Assembly: GCF_011075055.1 (NCBI RefSeq)
Contig: NC_058143.1
Span: forward strand, 13,283,057-13,347,056
Source of the DNA: Mangifera indica
Taxonomy: Eukaryota; Streptophyta; Magnoliopsida; Sapindales; Anacardiaceae
Reading direction: 5' to 3'
DNA: 64,000 nucleotides
The notes beneath the pieces are model-generated. The model ran no database searches, was not told the DNA's origin, and saw only the letters and a list, made by a program, of their open reading frames with translations. The position numbers were made by a program, and so were the translations under genes. This document shows positions 1 through 13,250 of the stretch, piece after piece; the stretch's first letter is position 1, and each line of letters starts with the position of its first letter.

Positions 1-1703
1 CTCAAGATGTTGGCAGTAGAAAATATTGGTTTGTTTTTCATTTCATCAAGTATAAAAATGAAAATATATACAAGATATGAATGCTGATTGATTACTGAAA
101 CTTTGATTGATCGATCAAATTATACTCTGACTGATTCCTCAAATTATGTTCTGATTGATTGAGATTATGCTAATATCAGAAATATAAGATAGTAATAGTA
201 ATTAAATAAATAGTAGTGTAAATTCCTACAAGAAAACACAGAACAACAAAGTCTAATTAGGAAAGCCAATTATGAAATGATTTGACTTATGCAAGCAAGA
301 AAGGAATCCTACCCTAAAATATCAACTTCTAATTGCATAGAGACCTTTCTCCTTACAATATTATGTTGCCTACAAATCTTTGAAGAACAAGTCAAGACTT
401 GATCCTAAATTCAGATACAAGTAAAGTTACATGTACATATAACAAATATAAATATAAAGTATCATTATATGAATGAATTTACTTTAGAGATATTAATTAA
501 TTTAACCTTTTTTTAATTATGTTATATAACTTTAATTTACTTTTTATATATTATACATATATAACCAAAACTCAAACTTGATACCCGTTTTACCTTTGTC
601 CCTAACTTTAGAACACTAGTCTCTCAACCTTATTTTCATCCATATATTCATTGAAAAACATCTTAGTCGAAATAAATAATATTTTATCATATTATTTAAT
701 ATTTTGTTTGAAGATTTGAAATTGAAAATATGAGATTTTTTCGTATAAAATGAATCCTAGTTTGTTAATTTGTAAAGTTGTTGGTTTTTGTTTTTGTTTT
801 ATAGTTAATTTAATTATACGCATAATTTATTTATATTAAAACAAATCAATATCTATTTTTTTATATCGAAACATAATACTTTGATTTTCTTGGAAATATA
901 GATAGATAGGAGTGAGGTTGGCATGTGCTATTCAAGGTTAGGTGGGTAAGCATAATACTGTTCATAGATATTATTCATGAGGTAGGCTTGTTAAGTGAGA
1001 TACTATTCATAGACATTGTTCATAGATACTATCTACAGACTATTCATAGGCAAACAAGTGTGGTAGATAAATACTGTTTATACTATTATTTCTAAAGTTA
1101 GATACGAAGGTAAACTGAGTACAAAATTGAGGTTTAAACTATATTGATATAATATGTAAAAAGTAGGTTAAGATTGCCTAGCATGATTAAAATAAATGTT
1201 AAATTAATTACTTTTCCTTAAAATCATCTCTAATTCAAAATCATTCAATTATATGATGGATATATTATAGTTTATACACATTATTTTTACACAATTTTAA
1301 GATATAGTCTATACAAATAGCTGGGTATATAAAATCTAATATCCATGAAGGTCTTTAGTTAGTGGAATCCAAGTTTGTAAGTACAGGCCCTATTGCCAAA
1401 TCAATATGGCAACCATTTCCTTAGTGGGAGAAGTCCTTGAATTTAAGGGCCTGAATAAGCAGAGTTTAGATTTCAACTGGTGGGTGATCTTCATAAAATG
1501 TCCAGAAGCATGACGATAAAGCAGAATTTTTATGCTAACTGAATCACTTTTATTTACTAATTGAACTAGAAACAAACAGATTGCATCTACTCAAATATTT
1601 ATTTATTTATTTATTTATTTGCTTTTATATAGACACGCACACATCAATGAAGGGGGCCAAAATAATACCCTTTGTTAGGGAGAAGGGTTAAACTCCTGGT
1701 CAC
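1..1703. other. AT-rich intergenic DNA downstream of the pectin methylesterase gene
   Basis: No gene is supported here. About 945-1080 holds an imperfect repeat of a TACTGTTCATAGATATTATTCAT-like motif, seen about five times. An (ATTT)n microsatellite lies near 1595-1620. The last ~100 bases are probably the 3' UTR of the neighbouring minus-strand gene. Confidence 0.6.
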
Positions 1704-3554
1704 TCAATTGGATATATCTGCTCTGAACTTGATTCCAGTAGCGGGCAACCAAGACATGCCATCGATGAACCGTCCAACGGTGAAGTAGTTTGCAGTGTCA
1801 GCATCTGTAATGATGTGGTAACCTGGCCATTTAACCCGCCCGGATATAGCTGCACCAGGCCCATAGTTCCTATACTCACCATACCACAATGTGTTCAGAG
1901 CAAAGTTTCCGTACCACGCAAGCCATCCTCTAGGCTGAACTAAAGAACCCATATAAGTGTTCATAAAAACTGTCCTGGAAAATAGTTTCCAGGGCCTGCC
2001 TAAATAGGTTGGTTGACTGGCCAAAACATAGCTATCCTGTATTGAAAATCCAGTGTCCTGATTCGGGCTTTTCCTGCCCTGGGCTGTGATTGTTACCTTC
2101 TGTAATGGTAAAGGAACTCTGGTGTAAATGTTGCAGTTTTGCAGGACAGCCGCACCATTGCCAAAAATGAAGTCGATGGTGCCATAAATGTTGCATTCTC
2201 GATAAAACTGTCGAAGAGAATGAGCATAGAGAGTGTCCTGGTAGCCTTCCATGCTGCACCTGAAGAAGGCAGACTGATCTGAATCGACACGGAGGGCTAC
2301 TGCTTGATGGTTTTGGGGTCCAGCAGTGTTGCGAAACGTCATGTCTCTTGCTATGAATCCTCTGCCGGAGACAGCTACAAGCATTAAACACCAAAGCGAA
2401 ATTTGTTACTTGCTTAATAAGTAATGAATCAATTTGAGTACTAAACAATAGAACAAGATAAACTTGACACTAGGAATGAATCAAGTATTAATTCTTAGCC
2501 TAAATTATCTGCAAGTAATGAAGTATGAAGTAACACATTGAAGAAACATAACAATGATGGACAGAATAAAAAAATGTATATATTAGAAGTTATTAGTTGG
2601 GTACTTACCAACAGTGGCGGTCCTAAATGTAGTCCAACCTTGCATAAAATTCCTGTTACCAGTCACCACGGTGGCTCCAATGCCATCTCCAAGAAGCATA
2701 ATATTGGTTTTCTTCTTCTTCATATTTATGTTTTCTTTGTAAACTCCTTTCTTCACATAGATAATGTACCTCCTTTTACTATAACTTGGAGCCGCATAAA
2801 TTGCCTCTGTGATTGTAGAGTAGTGCCCACTCCCATCCTGTGCCACAATTGCATCAACCTGCATACTTAGCGGACTCTTCTGCATAAACTCTTGATCACC
2901 ATCAGTCATCCACTTCGGAAACTTGGAGGTTGAGCTTCCATCTCTTGTTGAATCATTTCTTGATGGCTTGAAAGGCAAACTATGCAATTGAGTGTACATA
3001 GCTAGCACATTGTTGATAAGCTGTGTAACTTGTTTTAGACTTCCCCTAATGAAATTTTCAAGGTGCCGGTCTGTGCCTTCAAACCCTTCAAGGCATGTGT
3101 CTTGGTTACTCAATGCAGCACTCAACCAAGCTTTTAGGTTTCCTTGATAGCGAGGGTTTGTTGCACCATCTCGTATCTTTTTCATTGCGGCTAAGGACCA
3201 GGCAAGCTCAGAGACTGAGAAGTCCAAGAGTTCTTTACAATCTTCAATCTTTATTTGTTCACGGTAGCTAACAGACAAGGAGTTAAACTTTGTTATCATG
3301 TCAATGGCATGTCTTGCTTCATTGAGTGAGGCTGTAAGAGCTGCATGCAGAACTGAATTTGGATGTGGAGGGCCCGTATTTTCGAGGGTTGTTTGTAGAT
3401 TTGACAGGCACAAATCTTGGTTTTCAACACCGTTGCAAGCCACAGTGAGGAACGCTTGTGTTGATAGAATTTGTTGAAAAGAGGTTACATTAGATAAAGC
3501 TTCAAGTTGAGGTAAAAGCAGGGCTAGAATCAGAAAAGAAATGGCCAACGCCAT
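1704..3554 (-). CDS. Type-I pectin methylesterase (pectinesterase/pectinesterase-inhibitor fusion)
   Basis: Two exons, 3554-2609 and 2374-1704, joined across an intron with GTAAGT donor and TAG acceptor, give 538 residues plus stop. The enzyme removes methyl esters from cell-wall homogalacturonan. Residues 1-20 form a signal peptide (MALAISFLILALLLPQLEAL). A PMEI domain with its paired cysteines spans about 25-190, and the catalytic pectinesterase domain fills the C-terminal ~300 residues. Family catalytic motifs are all visible: QAVALRV, GYQDTLYAH, DFIFGNGA and LGRPW, including the catalytic Gln, two Asp and Arg. The PRGWLAW block near the end is also typical. Oddity: the linker before the catalytic domain reads FPKWMTDGDQEFMQ, so the basic RRLL/RKLL processing site usual in group-2 PMEs is not seen. 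The start is the only ATG giving a signal peptide. The protein is probably secreted. The specific family member is not assignable. Confidence 0.95.
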
Positions 3555-4206
3555 GTTGGGAACAACAACAGGAGAAAGGAGAGAAGAGAAGATATGTTAC
3601 TGACAATTTTGAAAGAACATAGATGAATTATATTATAATGTAATGGAATTCTAGGAATGTTTGTTTGCAAAGTAAAGTGTTGCCTTTTGAGGCATAAATT
3701 CATCTTCTTTTTGTGCTGTTTTTTTAAGTAAAGTTCAAGTTATGCTTTCTTTATAGAGCACGGTTAAAGATGCCATCCAATTTTCCAAATTCGAGCATAT
3801 GGACAAGATGTATTCATAAAAAATTTTAGTCCAGATTCTAAACTTAAGATCGGTTAAAGTCTAAAAGCCTATGGTATGAACATGATGTGTAACTGGAAGC
3901 CCACCAATGAAACCAAAAAGTGAATCTGGGTAAACGCCTAGTGAAGTAACCATATTGATTTCACCTCATCAAACATCAACTTTATTATAATATTAAGAAT
4001 GCCAATTACAAGCCTCATAATTCTCAATTCAATCCAATATAAAACATACAGATCATAAAGTTGCCTTATATTCCATCAAAAAGCACACGGACACAAGTGG
4101 GGTGCAAAAGAAACGAGGACCGTTTTGTTTTCTGCCAGCATGAATAAGTTCTAGTGCAGTAACTAATGAACCTGAAACTTTAGATGGAATTCCTTAAAAG
4201 CTCATA
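3555..4206. other. Intergenic: pectin methylesterase promoter and FBL 3' UTR
   Basis: A 652-base gap between two minus-strand genes. It should contain the 5' UTR and promoter of the pectin methylesterase gene (just right of 3554) and the 3' UTR of the F-box/LRR gene (left of 4207). A TATA-like TATATTATAATGT stretch (read on the plus strand as attatattataatgt) lies near 3628-3645. No ORF of note. Confidence 0.5.
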
Positions 4207-7200
4207 TCAGTCCCATCTAATCTTGCAACCTGTAGTATGAAGGGCTTCCAATAATTCTGATGAAAGCATGAACCTGAGAGCGGCAATTAACTTAACCTTT
4301 TTCATCCGACCACAGCAGGACCATAATGCAAGCTCAAACCCTTCCCTTGTGCAATAGTTGAGGTGCACAAGCTTAGCATCCTGCAGGCGAGTTAAATTCC
4401 CCATCACCATACAAAGCGCGACATTTGAGAGAGCACAGTAGCCCAAATTTATCTGCCACCATCAATACAGTTCATAAGAACAGGATACCCCTTTGTTTCC
4501 CTATGGTAAGTAAAATCAAGGACTCTAACTAATTAATATAAATAGATATCTCATATCAGAAGGAAAAAAAAAAATGTATGAAAAGCAAAATCAATTGTTT
4601 CAAAGTTTAAACAACAATTTGCCACCAACTGGAGAAATATTATCGTCCCCGCTTTTACTTTTCATCAGACATGTTGCTGGATATAAAATTATACAGAAAA
4701 CTCCAATTTAAATTGATGTCATACCTGTCTCAAATTCTGTGAATAAAAAGCAAGCGCCCAGAAGCCTAAATCATCAATCTTCTCACAATGCTTAAGATCC
4801 AAGTCTGCCAGCTTCTTACACCCAGCTGCAACTGCAGTCAAACCTGCACTCGTGATGTTCATCAGCCCACGTATTTCCAGGTTAGAGAGTTCCTTAAGGG
4901 AGCCTATGTACCCCATCCCTCTGTCAGTGATCTTATCACAGTATGACAAGTTGAGATTCTTCAACTTCTTGCAACCAGTAGACAAAGAAGCTAAACCATC
5001 ATCTCCAATACCCACACATCTGTGAATCAAAACTATAAAGTCAACAAAAATTTCCAGGCTAATCATAATAATATTATCAAATTGAACTTTAGGGTCAAAT
5101 TACCGATAAAGATCCAGTTCACGAATCTTTGAAAATTTAGAGGCAATATGGAACAGTCCTTTGTCCGATATATTTGTGCAAAGTCCCAATTTCAAGATTG
5201 ACAGTTCAGAACATCTGGACAGATATTCAAGTGCTAAAGACAAGAAAAGCAGCATGTTCATGATTAATTTAACCAAATAATAATTGCAATAAACATGTGA
5301 CAATAAACTGACAATGCATGCAAATTACATATTGTCAATTTAAAGTACAGTATATATAATATAAAACTAACTACACTTAAACGGATACAACAACACAAAA
5401 TTAGGCATAGTGTTAAACCTTACCTTTATCATTTACACTACAACAATCTGTAAGATCAAGCTCCTCGAGGAGCAAGCAAAACAATCCAAGCTGATAAAGA
5501 CCTTTTTCTGTTATGATGTGGCACGACTCTACCTTTAGGCATACAAGACTATGACAAGAGCCTGCTATAGCATAAATCACAGCATCAGTAATTGAATGGC
5601 AACATGTTAGATTGATGATTTTCAAATTAACACAGCCAGATACAAGTTGTATGATGCCCATGTCTGTCACCCCTACACATTTACTCAACCCAACTTCAAC
5701 CAGAGACTTGCAATTGGTGCTAATGAAATGGAGGCTAGAGTCAGATAATTTAGCCCCATCAATTATGATTGTTTCAATGTTCTTCAAGCCCTTCATGTTG
5801 TAGAGAGCAGTCGTGGAAAGCTCCTACCATAGAAGCAACAGTTCAAGTTTAGTGTACCCAGTAAATGCGAAAAAAACTATATACATCACCAGTTAGGTGA
5901 GCAATTTACTCACCAAAAAACAGTAACCTGCCTTCAGCTGCAGAAGACCACTGTGTCCTTTAATTACAGAGATTATGCCAGATGAACTGACAGATTCACA
6001 CCTTGATACATCAATTATCTAAAGCACATACAAACTATAGAAGATGAGAATTTTAGTTTCATGGCAAGTTTTTAACTTGCATGTCATCATACTATCCAAA
6101 TCTACAGAAAAAATTTACCTGTAGCGATGGACATCCATTTCCAACATACTGTAATCCAAAGTCATCCACTAAAGGGCACCCCACCAAAGCCAAATCCTCC
6201 AGGTAAGGCAAAGTAGCAATTGAACGGAGCGAATCACTTGTTACCTGAAAGAACTTCAGCGAATTTAAACTTTCTGAAGCAACATTTTTCCATCCACAAA
6301 CAATTTCTTGAGCCAAACATAAAATTGTCAAAAACACACAAACAAAAGTCTAAAGATTAAGAAATATCATCATGAATATCCTCTGCTTGTTCGCAAAAAA
6401 CAGCAAAACTACTGAAAAGAATAGCAAAATATCAACCGAGAAATTCCAGAAGTTATACTTTCTTGACTAACGTATTCCATGCACAAACATTTTACCACCA
6501 ACCGAACATCACTTTTATCAATAAAACACAAACAAACCTTAAGATAAGACAAATCAAGAGACTTCAAATTCTGACACTTCTTGCACAAAAGATCGATACC
6601 CAGATCACTTATCTCTAAACACCATTTCAAGCTTAACCTCTCCAAGTTCAGACACCCAATTGCTATCTTTGCCAATCCAACATCTGTCACATTCAAGCAC
6701 TTGTCCATCTTCAGCTCACTCAACCCTCCGGCATGAGATAAAGCCGCTGCTTCCCGGTCCCCAAACCCACAACAATATGATACGTCAACACTCTCTAAAC
6801 ACACACACGCGATTGCAAGCATCTCTAAACCTGTCAAAAAAAAAAAAAAAGTAAAAAATCAAAACTTTAACACGTGACGTGACAAAAAGGGTCTCAAGAG
6901 AACAAAGTTCCAAGTTCAAACCTTTGTATCTCAACCCTGTGGCACGACGCAGGTTGAGAGACTTCAAGCTTCGAGTCCAGCTCAGTGAATTACGAGTGCG
7001 ACTCAATAACGACGAAATGATTCCGTCGTTAACACGTGGACACAAGGAGAGGTCCAGAGTTCTAACATTTGGGTATTTCTCTAAAAGCTGAAACAAGAAC
7101 TCGATACGGTTGACCCGGAGAGTTGATCGAGTAAGCGAGTCAACTCGAAGAAATTCCTTGCAAACGAGTCGCCACGTCTTGGCATCCAACTCATCGCCAA

Positions 7201-7264
7201 TTTCGCCGCGAACTCGCACGAGTAAATCCTCCGTGAACACATCGAGTATCGACAAACCTGACAT
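4207..7264 (-). CDS. FBL3: F-box/LRR-repeat protein, FBL3-like
   Basis: Eight exons restore one 645-residue frame: 7264-6922, 6830-6538, 6244-6119, 6018-5914, 5823-5424, 5233-5104, 5019-4725, 4452-4207. All introns have GT..AG borders and phases close exactly. The N-terminus (MSGLSILDVFTEDLLVRV...TWRLVCKEFLRVDS) is a degenerate F-box of about 45 residues. It is followed by about 18 cysteine-containing leucine-rich repeats of the CC type, for example LSLKWCLEISDLGI and LDLKHCEKIDDLGFWAL. The end, GCKIRWD, is the conserved FBL3 C-terminus as I remember it from Arabidopsis (about 665 residues). By family, it is the substrate-recruiting subunit of an SCF ubiquitin ligase, with LRRs binding the target; the target is unknown. 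Reading frame, length and conserved end all point to a functional gene. Confidence 0.95.
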
Positions 7265-9857
7265 TAAACAGCTGCTTCGTGGAAATTAAGAAACTTTTCT
7301 CACCTGTTCTTAATAAACCTTCAAACTTGTACACTTTCGACAAAATTAAGGTTAATAGGCAACGCTTTTTCAAAGAATTCGAGGTATTTTCGTAACTTTC
7401 ACGGTTGATTCTGGGTTCGCTTAGGTGGGGACGAACAAGAAGAGGAGACGGATGTAGAAGAGAGGGAGGTCGACAGGTTTGAGCTGGATCCGTATTATGC
7501 TAAAACAAGTCTCTTGGATCGGATTCATTGTGCGTTCTTGAGGTCCGATACACTGGAATTTTTAGGGAGAAAATCAAAGAATAGTTACTGGGGAGTTGCA
7601 GACACAGTTTTGGAAGCGATTTAGACTTCGTTTTGTGAATGGAGGAAGGAGAGATTGGAGAAGAAAAAGAGAAAATTGGGTGTGGCGAGGTCTAGAGTTA
7701 TCAGCGGTGCAAAAGAGATATTGATTGGATTAGGATATACAAGTCCACGTGAGCATCACGTGACTATTTTGTTAATTTGACTTTTGAAATGTGGCAACCG
7801 ATTGATTGGTCGGTGTGTTGTGGTGTTGAAAGAGTTTTAACAGAGGACAATTTGTTGACTCAAAAGACAAAATATAAAATTAAGTTATACAATTACCAAA
7901 TTAACCCTACCGAAATTTTATTCAATCAGGGACAATTGCTTCTGTTATTTATTTATTTATTTATTTATTTTTGGATTAATTCTATTAAATCAAGTCTATT
8001 CAATTATATTGTTTTAATACTTATGTTGATCATACTCTTTTTAAATTATACGAAAATAATTATTTTTTTTTTCAATTGAGTAGAAATTAATTTTTTTGGA
8101 CAAATTAGTGAAAATGATGAAAAGGGCATTTTGGGAAATAAGGATAAACAGGTAAATAGGATGTTAAAAGGGAGGAAGAAAGGAAAGAGTGTGGGAAGGG
8201 ACATGAAGCGTGGGATGGGACACGTGGAGAATTGGCTTGAGTGGGTACAGAAAGTACAGAGAATCTGGTGAATTTCCAGGAAAGCAATAATACGTGGCAG
8301 GTAGTGATTGTGGTTACTATATTTTGTACGGTGGTGATTGGTGGGACCTATCAACGTGCAACCACCGTACTGATCCTCTAAAGATACCCTTTTATCAACT
8401 TGATTATGAATATCACTTGCTAGTAGGGACCACAACGCCTCCCACCGCATCACTGTAGATGGCTTTCATGTTTCACCATTCCATTCAAATCACGGTATCC
8501 GAAATTACTAATTAGCCCTTGCATCATTCGCCAATACAATTTGACCCTATTATATATTTAGTGCATTTTCGTAAGTTTCGTGCTAGGAAAGGGAGTGTTT
8601 GTCTGCATTAAAGGTGGCCACCGATCGATCAGGTCCAAGGCTCACACAATAGTGAGTTTTACAAGTCAAATCAACCCGCTAAAAATATAAAGCATATAGT
8701 CTGATTTTTATATATAAGGTCCGACTAAATTTTGCAGTAACAAATCGGTTAATTTATTTTTTATTAAATTTTTTTTTAATTATGCTTTTTAAAATCATTA
8801 ATAATAATGTGTCGTATTAGGTCGACCTATAACCCTTTGTTTGAGTTCACAGTCAAATTTAAACTAATCTAACTCATTACAGTAATAAGTCAAGTCTTTT
8901 TGTGTTAGACTTAAGACCATGCTACGAGTTAGTCTCACCAAATTGACTCTTTTAGATTACATGATTGTTGAATTTAATATTGTATAATATATTAAAAATT
9001 AAATATATATATTATATCGTATTGTAAAATTTGTTTTTTAAAAAATAATAAAATAACTTTAAGAGATTTTTATTTTTATCTTTTTCTTTGTTTAATAAAA
9101 AAACTTTAAGAGATTAAATCCACCATATCTTATTAAGTTGATGGACAAATATGATTAAATAATATTTTATTATAATGATTATAGTTTTTTTTTTAAAGAT
9201 AATAATTATTTACTCATTGTTCATACTTATTACATTTAAGTAAATGTAATAGTTAAAAATTATAAAATCGTAACGATTTTCGAATTGAATTGCAAGGAAT
9301 TGATTTTGTGATAATAAAAAATAATTCATTAATATTATTGAGTACATGATGTACATGATTCGAACATCTGACATTTATGGTTTTATGTCTATTAGTTGCT
9401 ACCTACCAATCGTTATGTGCAGTCACCTTTCGACAATTGTCTTCAACGGGACAATTTTGATCACATAACAGGAAGTGGATTGGTCCATTATGTCCAGCCA
9501 GGAACTATGCTTATTGTCAAATGTTTCAATTAGTAGATTCGAAAGCGTTGACTAAAAGAGCTCTAATGACTCAAGTGAGGTGGCTTCCACATTCAAGATA
9601 TGCCTTTTTTTTTCTCTCTTACTGGGCATTAGGGCATCTTTGAATTTTTTGATCCCACTAGTAAGAAAGACCTGGCCACTAAATTGAGCCTCAACTTGGG
9701 TGGCTATCTGCAGAGTTTTAGAAGCCCTTTGACGCTCAAAGTGCGCATGTATGGTCAAGTTTTTATATTAGAATATGTTTCCTGAGCCTGAGATGAGAAG
9801 CATATAGATAATGCATAAGTTCTTTGCATTATAATGCAACTTGTGTGTACCTTTTGC
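7265..9857. other. Intergenic, upstream of FBL3-like gene
   Basis: The first few hundred bases are probably FBL3 promoter and 5' UTR. Short TTTA microsatellites lie at about 7949-7972. From 8550 to 9430 the DNA is AT-rich without coding signal. A short minus-strand open stretch at 9552-9758 has no family I recognise and was not called as a gene. Confidence 0.5.
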
Positions 9858-9889
9858 CTTCATATGATATAAAAATATATCATATGAAG
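9858..9889. repeat. Perfect 14-bp inverted repeat (hairpin)
   Basis: The arms CTTCATATGATATA and TATATCATATGAAG are exact reverse complements, separated by AAAA. The hairpin lies at the 3' end of the GRDP relic, where it could be a chance product of AT-rich drift or a fossil terminator hairpin. Confidence 0.7.
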
Positions 9890-12345
9890 TATCTCCTGAA
9901 ATAATTCCTTTCTTGTACAACTTGTCACCACCTTCAACCAGGGCAGGTTGCCGGTTGCCTGGTAATGTTGTCAACTCCACATGCCATCACGTCTAAGAAT
10001 TGAGATGCATAAAGTAATCGAAACTGCATTCTCTTCCGGCAATAGCTCTATTACCAGTAGCTTCCAATTCAATAGAGCTGTGACTCTTCCATTCGGGTTT
10101 TCTTCTGAGAACCGAATGAGTGTACAAAATCCTCATCTTCTTCCTTGTTTGCTATTTCATTTTCTCCTTTCATTTGCCTTCCTTGGTCTTTACTTTGTAA
10201 CCCAATTTTCCCTTGATATTGCATTTTCCGACTTCTCAAAAGTATAAGCTGCAAATAGACCATTTCCTTCCAATCAAATCGATTGTGCATACATTCACAG
10301 TTAAAGGAATAAAAAAATCACCAAATTACCAATGAATCCAGAGATGTTATATTAGTAAGAGTGAACTTCAAGCCTAATGTTGATGATAATGATTCCATTC
10401 CCAACTTGTCAATAATTCATCTCCTGTTGAAAAATGCCATGCTGCTTCACATTGTGCTGTAGGTTCTTTCGGTATTGCAGATTTGCAGTTCCTACCACTT
10501 TCTCTGTGCTAGATGGCAACAACAACAAAATGTTTAAAATTACAAATTCTAGAACTTTCAACAGGAAAGAAACTAAAAACCCAGCAATGAAGACTGCTGC
10601 GCCAACTGTTTAGCCTGAGGCAAGAAGATTCTTGTAATCTTGAAGCCAGAATAGACACATAACATAATAAACTGATAAACTGAAGTCTTAAATTTCATAT
10701 TTTCCTAGGTTTTCTTAGAATCCAATCACTTTCAGTGAAACTCCTTAACAAAAAGATTTTGAAGACAACATACCAGGTGCTTTACCATAAGACCAAGAAC
10801 CTTCACATATCTCTATAACCTATTGTCCCATCTCACAGCTGAAGGTTTTTCTCATCTTCTCCACCCTGAAATTTATTTTCAAGCGTAAGTCATAAACACA
10901 GAGACATTACAGTTAAAGTTTTCATAACAATCAAAATATTCTTTCTCTGTATAAATAATAAAGGATAGATTGCAAGAAAATTTTACCTTCTTGCATGATC
11001 AAGAAAAGTACGAGACAGCCAACAACCTTCTTGAGGTCAATATCCATATAATCTCAGTATTACATCTGATATCATGGCTCCTGAATCATCTGTGACTCTG
11101 TCAGGCACACATTTCAGCAAGTATGGGACTTTAACTGGGGCAGTTATCGAAACAGCAGCCTTGACTTGTTCAATTTCTCTTTGTACAGTCAATTATTCCA
11201 ACGAAGTGTTGTAGCACCTTTTAATGTACTTCCCCTGAAGCAGGAACCACCACAGTGACGAAGCTCAACTATTAAACCTCTGCTTCGAAACTCACAGTAG
11301 AGATGCCAAGCTTTTTGCCATGAATTGTTGGAGACACGGATAAAGATTTATCAAGATTTAGTACCCTGTGACATCTTACCATCCGAAGACGCATAAAATC
11401 ATGTCTTACATCATCCTTTTGTGTTGCCTTCATTTGAGACTTGAGCTTTAGTAGCACAGAGGCCTGCAATGTAGAAACCAAAATCAATTTTGTCACAAAC
11501 AGATTTGCTCCAACTAATACCTTCTATAATATCCTTGCATTATATTGAATTGAATACAATGAAAAACTAGCCATCTTTCTGTGGTTCAACTTACATCAAC
11601 TACATCAAAATTTTCAAAAGAAACTACTGCACTTTGCCTCGAGTAGGAATCTAGGCACCAAGGACCTGTATATGCTGTTAACTTTAATATCTAATACATT
11701 ACAGTAAACTGGGGGCTTCACCGAGGCAGTACCATCCAATTCCGAAGGCTAGCCCACCTCCAGCTTTCTCAAAAGGCTAATCAAAAGTTCTCTCCCAAAG
11801 TCTCTTTGTTTCTTCCACGTTTTGGCTTAACAGTCTCTCCCAGTCCCACCACCTTCCCCATCTCATCCCACATGTCCCTCAAGTCCTTGATTCATCGAAT
11901 ATAATTGATTAGAACAAAATAACAATAATTGAGAATGAGCCATCAACACCACCAATCACACACAGTAAAAGCTTTTTAGAAAATTCCCACCAAAAATACT
12001 TCTGTTAATCATATATTTTTGTCCTTTCTTTACTTTTAATTTGTCATGCTTATCTATGAACTTCAAACTTCACATAATCTATAAATGTTTACACCCACCG
12101 AATAAGATTGAAATAATAAACAGAATAATCAAAATAGAAAAAAGAACGCAAAGCTCCAGAAGAAGAACAAAACAAAGAGTTTGGAGCACAAATAATTGCA
12201 AAAAAATTAAACCAACCTGATGGATCAGCCACATGAGCTGAATATCAAAAGCAGGGACAAAACAAGAACCTGCATCAGTGAACTTGTCCAACATGACCAA
12301 ATGCCCTTTGTAGCCTTGTCTAGCTGCGATCAAGAACATAATCTC
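9890..12345 (-). pseudogene. Broken GRDP gene (glycine-rich domain-containing protein, DUF1399)
   Basis: Reading the minus strand from 12.34 kb down, pieces of one protein appear in the correct order but in shifting frames. First is a DUF1399-like FVPAFDIQLMWLIHQ (about 12215-12260; family form resembles VPTYDIDLIWHTHQ). Next come ETKRLWERTFD (about 11800), RLRMVRCHRVLNLDKSLS and WQKAWHLYCEF (11270-11400), then VPYLLKCVPDRVTDDSGAM (about 11070-11130). A WRR..EKPSAVRWDNR plus EICEGSWSYG block follows (about 10815-10865), then AAWHFSTGDELL (about 10430), RSRKMQYQ (about 10210) and NPNGRVTALLNWKLLVIELL (about 10050-10110). The relic ends with VEGGDKLYKKGIIS (about 9895-9940). In-frame stops and frameshifts interrupt most blocks, so it cannot make the normal protein. 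Introns seem retained, so this is a decayed resident copy rather than a retrocopy. Match is from memory of Arabidopsis GRDP sequences. Confidence 0.82.
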
Positions 12346-12364
12346 ACACGTCCGGCTCAGAAAA

Positions 12365-13250
12365 TTTCTAGCGTAAAAGTCTATGCTTTTTCACTTCATT
12401 CGAGCTCAAACTCTCACCTGTTAAGTTTAAAAGTTTAAATATTCATTCATCAACTAATAAATTTAACAAAATTTGTTAAATTTAATAGTAAAAATGATAT
12501 TTAAAAAATAATTAAAAATAAATTGTTATTTCATTTACCCCTCTCAATTTAAAAAATTAATAATTTTTTCTATCAAAATATTTGAAAATTTTATTTCCCC
12601 CAAAAATTTGCAATTTCTTCGTTTGCTTTTTCAACTATTAAAATAATCTAATGAAGACGAGGATGGGACAAACAAAACACGCCAACAAAAGACAAAAATG
12701 TGACGAAAAGAAACGCCAACTAATGATGAATCGCAAAATCAAAGACAACACTTCGATTCATCAAATCACTGTTTTCTATCGAATCAGCTTGATAAAAGAT
12801 TAATCACACGATAGAAGCACTTCCATCTATGAATCCGATCAATTCGTCCACTGTCATGGCCAATTTGATTCCTCCATTGCTTCAATCCAACGATTCTTCA
12901 ATCGTCATTCTTCACGAAGATCACTGGAAAGGAAGCAAGACCAAAGAAGATGGATGGAAAGCTGAAGTCAGTTGGTAACAAAGAAGGCCACTAGAGAAGA
13001 AATGAGAAAAAAAAAACTCTAAGAGGAAAAAGTTAAGTTTTTAAAAAAATAAGTAAGAAGAAAAATTATTAATTTTAAAAATTTAAAGACAAAGAAGATA
13101 AAATTTTATTTTATTTTAAATATTAAATGATAATTATACTTTTTAAACTAACAAATTTTATTAATTTTATCAGTTAACAAATGAATGTTTAGGTTTTCAA
13201 AACTTAACATATACAAGTTTGGACTTGCAGCAAACCATTTGTGGAACAAG
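12365..13250. mobile_element. Degenerate Mutator-like TIR element (family of 31.1, 41.7 and 55.4 kb copies)
   Basis: The left arm (about 12420-12520, TTAAGTTTAAAAGTTTAAAT onward) and the right arm (about 13090-13205) are inverted copies of each other with many differences. The left arm also resembles the TIR of the 41.7-kb element (AACACC..ACCCATGG..TAGATTTAACAAAA). No clear target-site duplication, and ends are approximate. It sits just upstream, in transcription sense, of the surviving DUF1399 piece of the GRDP relic, so insertion may have separated the N-terminus or promoter. Confidence 0.55.

Noticed and set aside
9552..9758. Minus-strand open stretch with HFERQRASKTLQ..
   Set aside because: No family match I can name, and it lies outside the ordered GRDP blocks; likely chance.
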